From: Forficula auricularia
Taxonomy: Eukaryota > Arthropoda > Insecta > Dermaptera > Forficulidae
DNA length: 64,000 bases
Reading direction: 5' to 3'
NCBI GenBank assembly: GCA_024734495.1
Contig: JALMQS010000099.1
Location: 69,017,777-69,081,776 of the forward strand
This document shows, piece by piece, positions 23,626 through 37,500 of this stretch (position 1 is the stretch's first letter; the number at the start of each line of letters is the position of its first letter). The notes below the pieces were generated by a model. That model made no database searches. It had not been told where the DNA came from and saw only the letters and a list, made by a program, of their open reading frames with translations. The position numbers were made by a program, and so were the translations under genes.

Positions 23626-23793
23626 TTCACAAAGAGAAACAAAGAGGTTGTCCTCTGCTTGATGCAAATAAACATACACACATATATATCGAAATGATAC
23701 ATCTGTATATATATAATTATCATTTCGATATATATGTGTGTATGTTTATTTGCATCAAGCAAAGGACAACCTCTTTGTTTTTCTTTGTGAATT
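23626..23793. repeat. 168-bp palindrome
   Basis: TTCACAAAGAGAAACAAAGAGG and TGCTTGATGCAAATAAACAT on the left are mirrored on the right, with an AT loop near 23708. One arm recurs at about 55490-55560. Confidence 0.75.
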
Positions 23794-23799
23794 TAATAT

Positions 23800-25260
23800 T
23801 TCTTAATTGCTTTATCCAATTATATTTACAAAAGCTCCTACTGCAAAAAGATATAATTTGAAAAATCAGGTTTTATCCAAACACCACAAAATTTAATTAT
23901 TATATAACTTTAAAAGCTATGTAAATAAATAATAAATTTATTAATAAGTGGGAGAGGTGGAAACCAAATTAATTAAAATTTTATTATTTGTTTGCCTGAG
24001 AAATCCTAGTTTTCAATTCACGGAAAAATTTTCAAATTTTTTTTTTCCTTGTGTTGAAATATAATTAATTATGTCTGAAACGTGGAGAAAAATAATTTTG
24101 AACCATGATTTTTTTATTCTCTGGGTGTCTGAATTTAGCTAACCACGAAAACTCAAGAAGGAAAAGTCGTAGAAAGTTCGCTCTAGTGCTTAAATATTTT
24201 TTATTTCCAATGCAGAAAACAATAGATTTTAGACTTTCTAGCTTTAGAACTTCTTGTTCATAACTGCATAAAACATAATTTTTTTAATGATTTTATTGAG
24301 ATTTTTATTCGTTTGTATAGTAAAAAATAATATACAATCGAATTTACCATAGGGGTTTTGAATCATCATTTAATAAATTGTATACAAAAATAAATATTTA
24401 ATTTTTTTTTTTAATAAATTTCACTTTAAGAGAATAAACGGTAGAAGGGAGACTGAAATTGAAAAAATGGTCATTAACTAATTCTTCTATCAAGTAAATA
24501 GTGTGAAGAATGATTAATTCACCGAAACTGCATACAGTGTACCGCTACTTGAAAAAGTTTCACTTTTTCCTCCAATTAAATAATAAATTAAATTCGTATA
24601 ATAAATATCACATTTTCATTTCGATTTTTGTAAAATACACCTACATACTATCCAATCTTGATAGTCCATTAAAATTCAACAACATAGAGAACAACACATT
24701 TTAATGATTGTCCCTTAAAGTTTCAATAACAATCTATACATTTATTCAATTTAATCATTATAGCTCCATAAGGAATTAATAAATAATACTTTTCAATTTC
24801 AAATTGAGAAATCAATTTCAAAATAGAATTAATTTAATTCAATTTAAAACAGATTTTTCTCATTTTGAATTTGATTAATCAGGGGTGCTCATCCCCCTAG
24901 CTTCATGAAAAGTAACCCCTCCCCCAATTCGTACATTATATTTTATTCACTTCTAAAGAATTATAAGAGGTTTTTATTAACTTGACCGTTTTTATTTTTA
25001 GGAACAATTTTCAACCCACCCCCCTCCAGAAATTTAAATACTCTCTGCGCCTTAAGCCCCCCCCCCCTTTCAGTTGGTACACTTAGATTAATCTCATATG
25101 GGATTCGACTAATCCCGATTCAAATTTGAAAAGGGAATCACTGATTAAACTGTCTTTAAATAAATAATAAATATAATAATAAATACTTAAGCAAAAAAAT
25201 ATATAATATAAAATAATAATACATTTATATGAGCCTCATATTAATTTTCATCAATAAATT
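23800..25260. other. AT-rich intergenic DNA downstream of gene 2
   Basis: Low-complexity A/T sequence with short poly-C at 25049-25065. I see no coding, RNA or clear transposon signal. Confidence 0.5.
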
Positions 25261-25266
25261 AAATAC

Positions 25267-25512
25267 TTAGTTGGTAATTGAATTTTCTTGTTGAAATAAT
25301 TCTCGCCAGACTATTCTTTCAATCCACTCGATATAATTATAGACTCGGGTATAGATTCCTGCTGAGTTCTGGTCAGCACAAAATTTGGAACCCCCTTTCG
25401 TTACAGCTATAACTTCATGCATGCAGAAGACATCTTTATTTTCTACGGTAACTCCGCCGCCTGAATCACCATTGCAAGTGTCATGGCCGCCATCCGTATC
25501 ACCGATGCAGAG
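25267..25512 (-). CDS. Gene 2 exon 7: catalytic serine and C-terminus
   Basis: 246 nt with stop at 25269-25267; acceptor TTTCAG. It encodes LCIGDTDGGHDTC, NGDSGGG (catalytic Ser, primary-pocket Asp), IAVTKGGSKFC, AGIYTRV and the final helix YIEWIERIVW. GDSGGG replaces GDSGGP, and Lys sits in the Ser214 position. Confidence 0.93.
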   Translation of the reverse strand, partial: LCIGDTDGGHDTCNGDSGGGVTVENKDVFCMHEVIAVTKGGSKFCADQNSAGIYTRVYNYIEWIERIVWRELFQQENSITN

Positions 25513-28500
25513 CTGAAAATATCGAAAATTCAAATAATTACAAAGCTATTTTGATTAATATGCAAATTGTTAAACAAAACATTTATTAAGGACTCCATTT
25601 AAAAAGTAAAACGGAACCCTAGTAATTAGTATCACTACAATGTATGCCTGTCCATCGGGTGTAGGTAATAGCATTGTAGGTAGTTCAAAAACTAAATAAA
25701 ATACAATAAATACATACATATAGGACAGACAAAATAATATTTAAAATCTAGAATGTACTAACATAAATATTCAATAAAATCAGACAATTTTGAATATACC
25801 ATGTTAAAAAGAAAAATTAATTATTGATTGTTTTAATATCTTATTATATTAAACGAGCCATTCTTGTATATATAGAATCGGTTTCTCGAAAACGGTTCTA
25901 ACGATTTGAATGAAATTCATGGGTCATGAGACTTTTGTGTTGACAATTCGATCTCTCACGGTCTCATCTTCAGCTAAGTTGTTTTTGATGGGTTTTTGTT
26001 AATTGAAATAATTAATTATTATTAATTAATTAAATCTGTCTCGATAAAAAACTATAATTACATTTTTATTCAATTTGAAGTCATCTGATTGGCCATCCCA
26101 GTCCTTCCATTTACCATCTACCCTTTGTCACTTCTAAAAAACATTTTCAGTCATCTGTCATCTGATTGGCCATCCCAGTCCTTCCATTTACCATTTACCC
26201 TTTGTCACTTGTAAAAAACACTTTCAGTCATCTGTCATCTGATTGGCCACCCCAGTCCTTCCATTTACCATCTACCCTTTGTCACTTGTAAAAAAACACT
26301 TTCAGTCATCTGTCATCTGATTGGCCACCCCAGTCCTTCCATTTACCATCTACCCTTTGTCACTTGTAAAAAGCATTTACTTTGCGACATACAACCGGCC
26401 CTTAGTCAGAATCGATTCAGGTAGAAAAGTAAGAAACTTTAGGGTTTGTGTCAGAATCGGAGGTATCTGTGAATGTGACACTTGAATGATTAAAGGTTAT
26501 AGGTATATCGTGAGGAAGAGGGAAATGGAAACCAAGTTCTAGTTTTTCGAAGTCATAGAGATGAACGAGTTTTTATAATTAGTATATTGATCTAAATGTA
26601 CTTTGAGCTTACCTGTGTTTCTGAAATGAATCCTTTCGGTTTCGTATAATCACCACTATAGATTTCTTCACATATATCTTTAGGATAGATATTCAAAACT
26701 ATTTTCTGCAGTGTTTCATGGATCTTATTACTATCTAAATAAAATAAAACAAAAATTATAAATTAGTAAAATAAATTTTAGTTCAAGTTTTTGAAAATAA
26801 TGTTTATATTTTAATGAAATATATAGCCCCTTCTAGATCCTCTATAAGCTTGTCCCCCTAAGGCTCATCCAAAAGAATATCGCAGCTCAAACTTGTTTAG
26901 ACTAGCTCAAATTAAAGATAAAAGTAAATAAATATTTTATGAAATATTAATTTACTTAAATGTTTTATGAAATATTAATTTACTATGAGTTAGGTTTTCT
27001 AGGTCACTTGTTTCACGTTCAAAATTAAAAAAATAAAAGAGGTAAATTTTTTCCAATATAGATATTTCGGGCTATCAACCCATCTTCAGGAATTACAGAA
27101 AATAACAGTTATTTTTTAAATTTTTAACTTGAAACAAGTGAGCTAGAAAACCTAACTCATAGTAAATTAATATCTCATAAAATATTTATTTACTTTTATC
27201 TTTATTAAAGATGTTTCACCTTGCACCAACACTACAATCTCTATTGATTAGATCAAATTAGTTTGTTCTGTGAGTCTTATAATAATTTCAAGAGTTACAG
27301 TTTAGGTGAGAATTAACTAATAGGTAAATCAAATAAATAAGAACTGACTAGGTTAATTAATTTTTGCTTGTAATTCAAACTATTCTGAAATCAATATAGG
27401 TAAGGCTCACAGGATAAACTAATTTCGTCTGGGATATTGTAATTCATTCTATACTTATATACGAGGAGTGATCCGCGATTGGAAGTAGGTGTACACCTCT
27501 TTGGAAGTATTTTGGAAGTACTTGGAAATATTTGGAAGTACTTGGGAATATTTGGAAGTACTTGGAAATATTTGGAATTGCTTGGAAATATTTGGAAGTA
27601 CTTGGAAATATTTGGAATTGCTTGGAAATATTTGGAATTGCTTGGAAATATCTGGAAGTACTTGGAAATTTTTGGAAGTACAAGTGGAAGTAGGTGTACA
27701 GGATATTAGGTCGCGGTTCACCCCTCGCTTATATTTGAAGGGCGTTTAACCAGATGAATCTATTAGACGTTTTGTTATATATGTATTGGGAATATTGTAA
27801 GGGTTTCTAATCGATTTAATATTATTATTTTTTCCATATGGAGCCCAAAGATGATAAAAATAACAAATTCCGAATAAAATAATTAATTGAAACCTCATTT
27901 TTGATAGTTTGCAAAGTATTTTGGGGTTAAGAGCAAATACTAAAACAGCAAATAAGTAGGGTGTGATTAAATGTTTCCTTCATTAACCCTTTTAAGACCT
28001 AGAGGAAGGAAGTTCCTCGGAAAGATCGGATTTCAAAAGTTTTTTGGAAATTACGTTCCAATATATTATTTTGTTTTGAAATTGTTCTTTTCTTTGTCAT
28101 TGGACTGTATCCCCATCAAATTCAAATAAGATCGACCCATATCTTACTCCAAGGGACTTCTAATAGTTTTTCATTTACTTGTTATTGTAGATCAGAGCTT
28201 CTTAAACTATGGGTCATGGCCCCATTTTTGGCCGTGTTACTGAATTTTGGGGTCGCAAAATATAAGGAACAATGACAATAAAACAATGAACAATAAAAAA
28301 ATTATAATGCTAAGAATTAATTTAAAAAAATAGTGGATTCGAGATTAGATCTGCCAATAAATTTCGAATTGTGAAATAGAAATTTAGTATTATTATAGAT
28401 ACTTATTTATCCGAAGCATGTTTTCAGTCAGCATGTATACAATCAAAATTTCAAAATACAGATTAAATTTTAAAAATTTTGAAGATACTCCAAGTTCTGC

Positions 28501-31500
28501 TTGATTCTTTTTTTTTTTAAGAAACAAGAAGACCCATCTCATTAATATTTAGATTTAGTAATTGTAATATTATATCGTTTTGATAAATTATCACAATAGT
28601 TATAATAAGTTTAAACTAAAAATTTACTTCAAAATAAATTTATGATTTGCTAGTATTTAATATCTATAGGTATAATATTGGATTTCGAAAAATTTATCAG
28701 TCAAAAATCGCGTCGCGAATCAAAAAAGTTTGAGAAGCAGTAAATTTTAGATTATACTAAAAATTGACAGTTATATCGTATTGTTTTAGATAATTTACTT
28801 TTTTGGTTCTAACGTTAGTTTTAATTTTAATTTTTTGTAACTAAATGAACAGAGCATGTCAAACAATTTTATTAAATAATTCTGACAGTTAATTCTACAT
28901 AACTAGGTAGTAATTATTTTATTATTTTGAAAAAAAAATTCAACACGAAATAATTTCTAGACATGTACAATTAACTCTCAGAATCAAGTATTTAATAAAG
29001 TTATTATTTGACATGTGTGGTATATTTACTTAAAAAAGTCATAGTGTTATGTTAAATAGAATACTTTGTATTTATATTACACACATCAAAACGTTTTTTA
29101 ACTAATTTTGATGAAACATCCTGTATATTAATTTTATTTATCTGAGACTATTGTTTCGAAGTCCATGCATTCATCTTTAAGTCTTAATATTTAAATAAAT
29201 TAAATGGATATCAATGAGGCAATCCAAAAAAAGAAGACTACATTATAATTCTGCTGAGAATGAAATACAATATATTATTGTTACTGCCACTGAAAGAGGA
29301 GACAGAGGGGAATGTCGAATTGGATTTCCTTCACTGACTTTTCAAAACCCTGAAGAAGGAGGGAATAGCCTCCGAAACGTCGGTTTTATGAATAAAAAGA
29401 TAGTATAAATTATCTTCTTCTTTTTTTGGACTGCCTCATCGATATCCACTTAATTCACTTATCAGTCCGTCTCCAAAAATTACTCCAATCTTATTTCAAT
29501 AAATATTAGATTTGGATTATTGATATTTTTCCATAAAATTTTTAAAATTCACTTACTCCATGCAATGTAGCCCCATCCAGCAGCAAACACTTGGCCAGTT
29601 AATTGTTTTTTGGTATATTGTAAACACGCTGGACGAATATTGACCGAGAATGTGACCGGGCTATCCAGTCTCATTAATGCAATATCATTATAAGCACCAG
29701 AATATTCTGGGTTCTGTTTTATATCAACAATTTTTCTGACCTCTCCGGAAGTTGATTTAAAGTGAGTGAAACCAACTCGAGCATGTCTTGCTGATCCGCT
29801 TAAATAAGATAAAAATATCGATATAAGTGAAAGTATTATTATTTTTTTAATTAAATTTTTCATTAAAATCCAAGCAATGAGAATTGTCTCAAAATATTAC
29901 TTGTAAAATTGATGCATTATTTCAGGAATTACGGGCAAAAGGAAGCATACACGAGGAATAATATTAAAAATTGAAGGAAAATCGAATGGGAAATACTTAC
30001 TATCCTTTAAATGATGCACAATGCGCCGCAGTAAGGATCCAGTGATCCGAAATAAGTGAGCCAGAACATGCCCACATAATGTTGTTTTCGTTTCCAAAAC
30101 CAACAGCAACCTAAAAAATATAATCACATTTTAATTAGATATTTTTTTTTTTGATTTTCTGCATCTTTTATGTAGAAGCACTAAAAGTATAAGGTAGGGA
30201 TGAGCATATATGGCCGATGTTTTCATGTCGATTATCGATGTTTTCTACAACCGATGTTTTTGCTACATCAATGTTTCACCACGACTTTGATGTTTTTAAA
30301 TATTTACAGTAGGTATTATTTTCTGCATTAATTTTGAAAAATTAATGATAAAATGACATACTGAGTCGGACATTGAGAGAAAGTATTGACAGAATATTGC
30401 ATTCAACATCATCAATTTTTTACACCAATTGTTTTCATTGAAATATTTCGGTTAATTTATTAATTTTGCCAAATATTCTGAAACCATGAATTTTTTTATG
30501 AATATCGATGTTTTCAGGTCGATATTATCGTCACATCGATGGTGAACATCGATATTTTAACTATCGATGCTCTTCCCTACTAAACGGCTATATTATCAGC
30601 TCTTATATATAATTCGGGTGTGTGCTTAAGACCACACCACAGAAGTAATAACTTATATGGCATTTATAATTCTAATATTCTAAAATTATTTAAAAAAATT
30701 TTTTTTATAAAAATATAAATTATGATCATTTTAAAGGAATAATTAATATATTTTCCAACAATGATTGAACTGGCACTAGACCACAGCTCAACCGTGACCT
30801 GTGAAGATCAAAAATACTTTTTATATTACTATCAGAATTATTGTAAAATGAATTATGAAATGTTCTTTTCTAGTATATTTTAGAATATCAGTAATTATTG
30901 AAGAATTTTCTGGAATGTTCTATAAATGGTAAGAAATTATTTATTTATGATTCTCATGAAATTATGAACCGTGACCCGTGGTGTGACGCGACACATTACC
31001 CGTGACGTAACTCGTGACGGCTCAATTACATTTACTGCCCAGGAAAATAAATTGTACACGAGGGCCAAAATTCAAATATAAAATATTAATTTGAGCTTAG
31101 AGTTAATGCTGCAGCGTCATCTGTGGCTTGAATTGGTACCAACCACCGCGTGACGGCTCAATCCCATTTACTGCCAAGGAAAATAAAAAGTGTGCAAGGC
31201 AGGCCAATAGAAGTTATCACTTCAAAAATTTCAGCGCCAGAACAAACTTCTTGCGATCTTTAATTCTAGCGTCATTGTAGGTATTGGAATTCGCAGACAG
31301 ACAGATAGAGAGAAAAACAAAACATATTTGAATCTGATTTCTTCTACGTTTTAGGCATTTATAAAACGTGAAAGCACAAATAGCCTTGATTCGCGAGCCG
31401 AAATTAATATTCATTTAGCTAATGGTATTTTCCTTATAAGAAAATGATCAATTAACAAAATATATGATACATAAATAACGTTATTAAGTTTTTATAACCA

Positions 31501-34500
31501 GATGTGTAGCATGATATATTTTTTTACAATTTTATATTAGCGATCATCTGAAATAAACAGAATCAAAATTTTTCTTAAATTTTGAAAAATACACTCCTAT
31601 TGTATTCTATATAATAAGTCCTTTGGCCTAAATCGAGGCTGACCAATTCACGATCCACTGCATTAATCATGCGGCCTCAAATTAAATCATAAACTTCCTT
31701 AAAATCAGATACCACCACAAATTAGATGGGGTCTCGACCAGAGCCCAAAAAAAGCCTTATTTTAATATTTTTTTAATTTATAATTCTGTTAAAAATGTCG
31801 ATTTTTATTTGAGAGCAGTTTTCAAATTAAAAAAAAATACAAATATATATAATATTCGGCCACTGTACCCCCCCCCCCACCTCCCCCCGCTCGACCCCAC
31901 CCCGAAACCTCGCACTACCCCCGGGTCCCCCACCACTGCACCCCACCTCCTGCACCTGTTTTGATTCAACCATATGATTCATTTTTATTCATCCAATTGT
32001 TAATAAATAAAACCTATCAAAATGTGTTATTTTTTCAGAAAATTGAGTTCTGCTTATGCGAAATATATTTTTAAATAAATTCTTGATTATTTTTTATTCT
32101 ATTAAATAAATAAGGTTCTTTATAAAAACAATTATAAAACGTTTATTAATAGTTCTAACGTTTAGGGAGAACAAAATATGTTAAAATCCACAATCACAAT
32201 AGTTCTTCAAGGCCTTTGTGAACAATGGATTAACCCGACCCACTGTCTGGGTACAAAAGTAAACAAAAGAGAAACCTTTTTTAAACTCCAAGATTTGGAT
32301 CTGTCTACCTGAGAATAATTAATTTGATTACGAAAAAACCCATCAAAAAAATGTTTGTCGAAGATGAGACCGTGACAGATCGAATTGTCACCCCAAAAAC
32401 CCCCTAACCCATGAATTTCATCAAAATCGGTAGAATCGTTTTCAAAATAGAACTAAGATACAAATATATATATAAATAAATATATAGGTATATAAATAAA
32501 TATATATACAATTTTTGCTCGTTTAATAAGAGTAGATATATATTCGTACTTTATTTCATTACACATTTTTACGGTTCGAAAATATATCTATTTGTATTTT
32601 AATTAATTTTAATTATCAAGGTGGGGCAAGTTTATCGAAAAGTCATATCAGTTTATTTTATAATGGAATTGTCACCCAATACAAAATATTATTTATTTGA
32701 AAAAAGCTTAATTTTTCCTTATTTCTTGTACTTCCAAGTTTAACCGTAATTCTAACATATCTAAAAATTAAAACAATTCATTACAATATCTATTTTGTTT
32801 ATTTTCAGAAAAAAATAAATTGGAGAGAGGGGAGACACCTAGTCGAAGAAAGAAGCAACTTGGTGAGTTAAAATTTTATTTTTTTAATGAAAATTGTAAA
32901 AATAATCAGCCATAGTATTGTTAATTATTTTTGAAGTTTATAGAATTTTTTTTCAACAAATTAATTTTACTTTTTGATTATGATCTAACAGTTTAAGTAA
33001 CAGATAAAGTCAAATAATATGTTTAATCAGTGTAAAAAAATAATTTTTAGAAAAAAAAACCGACTTCAAAAAAATTAAATGCAACAACTAAAATAATAAG
33101 AACACAAAGATCAAATAAAATGCACTAAAAGGTATAAAATAATTATCTAATTTAGTTACAACTAAACGCGTAAGCATGCTTATATAGTTTGTTTGGCACC
33201 GACTTCAAAAAGTGATTTCATGTAACAATTTAATCGTTTAGTTGTAACTAAATTAGATAGTTGTTTTATACCTTTTAGTGTATTTTATTTGATTTTTCAG
33301 TTCTTATTATTTTATTTGTTGCATTTAATTTTCTTGAAGTCGGTTTTTTTTTTTATAAAAATTATTTTTATTTTTCTCGTGATGTTAAGAATAGGTACTT
33401 ATGATAATACCTTGCATGCATATCGTACGAGAAAGATTCAGGTGAAAGAATCAGAAATTGATGAAAAAATTCAATTCATAAATAGAGAAATTATCTCGAA
33501 ACGTTAGCGGGTTTTAGATGGGCGTTTTAAGATTGTTTTTTTTTATTATAGTTGCGATTATTTGCACATAAGAATTGGAGATTTCCGTTATTTTGTCATT
33601 GAACATATCATTAGAACTTTACCAAATTAATATAATACCACCCCTAAGGTAGCCCCTTTCCAATAAAAAAAGAAGCATCGAAATAGGTCCATAAACATAG
33701 AAATTATGCGTGAACATACATAAAAAAACGGTCCAATACCAATGAAAAAAAAAACGGGACCAATCAGGACCTAGACTGAACCCAATGCAAAAAAATCATC
33801 GAAATCGGTCTACATGATAAAGAGAAATAAATGTTTAAACACACAAAAAAACAGACATTCTGTTGAATTGATAATCTCCTCCTTTTTTTCAAAGTCGGTT
33901 GAAATTAGGATTATACGAGGAGTACAAGTAATTTAGTTAACTTACCGCATGTGGGAAATCTCCTAGCTCTGCATCCTTTCCGCCCACGATGAATCCACCT
34001 CCTTTTAGCATACGACATGTTGATTCATTCACGTATTTTTCGTCATATGAATACGAAGGAATTCGGAAAATTTGATAAATTGATTTTCCATATTCTTCAC
34101 ATTCTGTAAAATTAGAAATAATGTTAATAAAATTTGACTTAAGTAACTATAATTCTCAAAAGAGAACCCTAAAAAAAATTCGCATATTTTATTACCTACT
34201 AGATGAAATTAATCATAGTAAACACTTGCTGCAAGGCCTGCCTTCGGGGGTCCTCTTGCTAGCCAGGGGGCTACGACCCCTGAACCCCCGCCCCCAGAAC
34301 CCCACACAGCACCCCCCCACCATACACCCAAGCCCCACTTCACCACCCCAACACTGCACCCCCCACCATCTTAAATTTTTAGGGTCTGCTTCAAATTTTC
34401 AAAACAGAAATTTTCATATTTTCAATTTTTTTAATCTTTCCAAGGCTAATGGGATTACACTAATTTCAAAGAGACTATCAATTTCCCGTTGAAGTTGAGC

Positions 34501-37500
34501 GATCTTCTTTTTCTGTACCTACTTAAAGAATTATTTATTTTTGAATTTCTTAAAATAATCACCATTTAAAAAAAATACTAATCGAAAAACTTCAGGTTTC
34601 TTGATTTTTCGGGATTGAAAATTTAATAATTTTAATTTTTGGAAATACTTTGATTTTTATAGAATTTCTTATACTCTATTAAATAAGAGTGATCTCTCTG
34701 AAAAGTTTCAGCAATGTTTTTTTTTCAAGGAGAATGAAATATTTTAATTTTTCCGAAAATCCCTGTTTTGGGTAGTCTTATTTAAGCCAAAACGTGGATT
34801 AAATTTTCACTCTCCGTTCAATATATATATGAGCTATTTATTTATTTTTTATTTAAAAATATTCAAGTAGGGTGTATACGTAATATAAAAAATTGAATTA
34901 AACCTAGGTACAATTGTATTTGTAGTTTCCTAAATAACTGTCATTCACTGATTGTGTTATTCGATAATATTATTAACCCCTTTAAGTTGATGAAGTAGCT
35001 TATCACAATCTCTTCCTATCCTAGGGTCCTTGGACCTTAGGAACTATTATGACGAAATACCAGATCGAACAAAATTATTTTATACAATTCCTAACATCTT
35101 ATGTAGCCCCTTCGCCTAATTTTTGGAGAGTGAAAGTTTTCGTGTCACTCCTTATTTACTCTAGAATAAAAATATTGTTCATTTTCAATTGTTTTCTTTT
35201 AAATAAAATAGAACATGAATGAAACATTAGAAAATAGAGATTTGAATTAATCTAAGAGAACATGTCCAGATTCACTTTCGCTTAACTTTCTAACAAAGTG
35301 TTTACCTATGCCTTTTTAGAATAAAAATAACAAGTCTCGCAGATGAATTTACAGTTATAAATAACAGTGGCATACAGAAACGCCACTTTCTTCTATCTAG
35401 TATGGATTACAACATTATGTTTCAATATTTTCTTTAGATTTGAAAAAAAAAATCAAAAATATCTTTCACTCACAAGACTAATATGAAGTGTTGATAAGCT
35501 AATCAGGGTAAATCATTAATCTACTCTTATTAAACGAGCAAAAATTGTTTAAATATATATAGGTATATATATTTGTATCATTGTTCTATTTTGAAAACGG
35601 CTCTACCGATTTTGATGAAACAAAGAAAGTATTTTTTAAATTTATTTATTTGGTTGTTTTAATATAGCTCAATTAACTTTGCTTTAGTAGGAATCGATAG
35701 ATTTCTCTCTGTAAAATGTAAAATTTGAATTAAATTAGGTTGTAGTTGGTGGTGTTTAATCAATTAATTAATTTTAACAATGTTTCACTATAAACCAACA
35801 CTGCGTTCCCTAAATTTGATTGTAAAATTTGAGTGTAAGAACCAGTTTACTTTACTGAAGATCTGGAGGAATTGACTTAAAATCAAAATAACCATCGATT
35901 TATCTAATACTTGAGGAATAACTATTATACATTAAATTTTTACTATTGACTTCAATTAGCCACTAATAATATAACTAGTAATAATAAAGGAGAAAACATA
36001 TTAAGATTTCAAACGTGTATGGATAAAGCCTATTAACAATCCGTTGTAGCTTATTTATCATCGTCTATACAGCACTAAGACTGGTTTGACGCGCCTCCAA
36101 TCGATTTTCTCCATTGCAAAGTCATTCAAATTATTAAAAGTCTACATTCCATTTACTTCAGTTACTCTAATCCTGTTTTTCCTTTTTCCTTTCCTCTTAT
36201 ATTTCACCCTCTAAAAGATCTTTCAGCAATCCTTTTTCACTTCCCATCCTATCTTCTCTTCTTTAGAAATAAAAATAGTATAAAATTTAAATTTCAACTC
36301 ACGGTATTTGGCAACATTCCCAGGCATTCGTGTGTCGATTTTCGGAATTTCCTTGGGCTTTGGCGTAGTGGGTGCTTTCTTGATATCACAACAAACAATA
36401 GAAACACCATTATCCATAAATCCACATAATACAGGATCACCTTGCCTCCGTTCTAAAGCTGGCAGACAACTGGAGAATGCAGTACAAATGCCACTCTGTC
36501 CACTTTGTAGATAACAATCATCACCTGTAATAAAAAATGTAAAATATTTTTCTTGATTGTATTATACAATAACAAAATAATTTTTATAAATGTCGGTGCT
36601 AAACAAACTATATAAGCGAGCGTACACGCCAAACGTACTAAGATCCGTCAAGTGCGATTCATAAAATGAATATGTTTGGCACCGACTTCAAAAAATGATT
36701 TCATGTTAATATTTCGTCCTTTAGTTGTAACTAAATAAGATAATTATTTTATACCTTTTAGTGTATTTTATTTTATTTTTAAGTTATTATTATTTTTTTT
36801 GTTCCATTTCAATTTTTTGAAGTCGGTTTTATTTTTTTTTATAAAAATTATTTTTATTTTTCTCTTTTGAGTGATGTTATTAATAGTGACTTAATATAAT
36901 ACTTTCCATGCATCTCGTAAGAAAAAGCGTCGGGGGAATGAATCAGAAAATGATAATAAAATTCAATTCATAAATATAGAAATTCTCTCAAAACGTTTGC
37001 GGGTTTTAAATAAATGTTTTAAGATTTTTTTATAAAAGATTTTATTTATTATAATTTCGATTATTTGGTCATAAGAATTCGAGATTTACGTTATTTCATC
37101 TTTGATCATATCTTCAGAACTTGGCCAAATTAATATGGTACCAACCCTAAGGTACCCTCTTTCCAAAAAAAAAGAGTTATTAAAATCAAAAATCAAAAGA
37201 TTCAAATAAATAACATACAATTTAAAATTTTATGAGTAATAAAGGATAAATTTTACTCAAAAATTTTATATTAAAATATAAATCTAAAATAATATTCTAT
37301 GATATGATTCCACACTTTTTTAAAATTTTGAAAATCAGTTCTCAGGGAATTGGACTTGGAGAAAATTTAAAATAAAAATTACTTCAAAATCGACTTTTCG
37401 GCTTTTTATTAATACTTTTTCAAGCTTCTTCAAATTGTATACATATAATTGTATTATTTTTATAATTAATGTAGTAAATTTGTATGTATTGATCTTATTC

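Noticed and set aside
27444..27749. Four overlapping open frames with a short peptide period
   Set aside because: All follow from the 20-bp minisatellite, open on both strands; no start context, splice sites or homology.
27990..28035. GACCTAGAGGAAGGAAG...TTCCTCGGAAAGATCGG as a motif copy
   Set aside because: It is recognisable as a decayed copy of the 29350 type but the CTGANGA core is lost.
33289..33507. 72-residue frame and a similar one at 53103-53351
   Set aside because: Both lie in the ACCGACTTCAAA repeat and disagree with each other.
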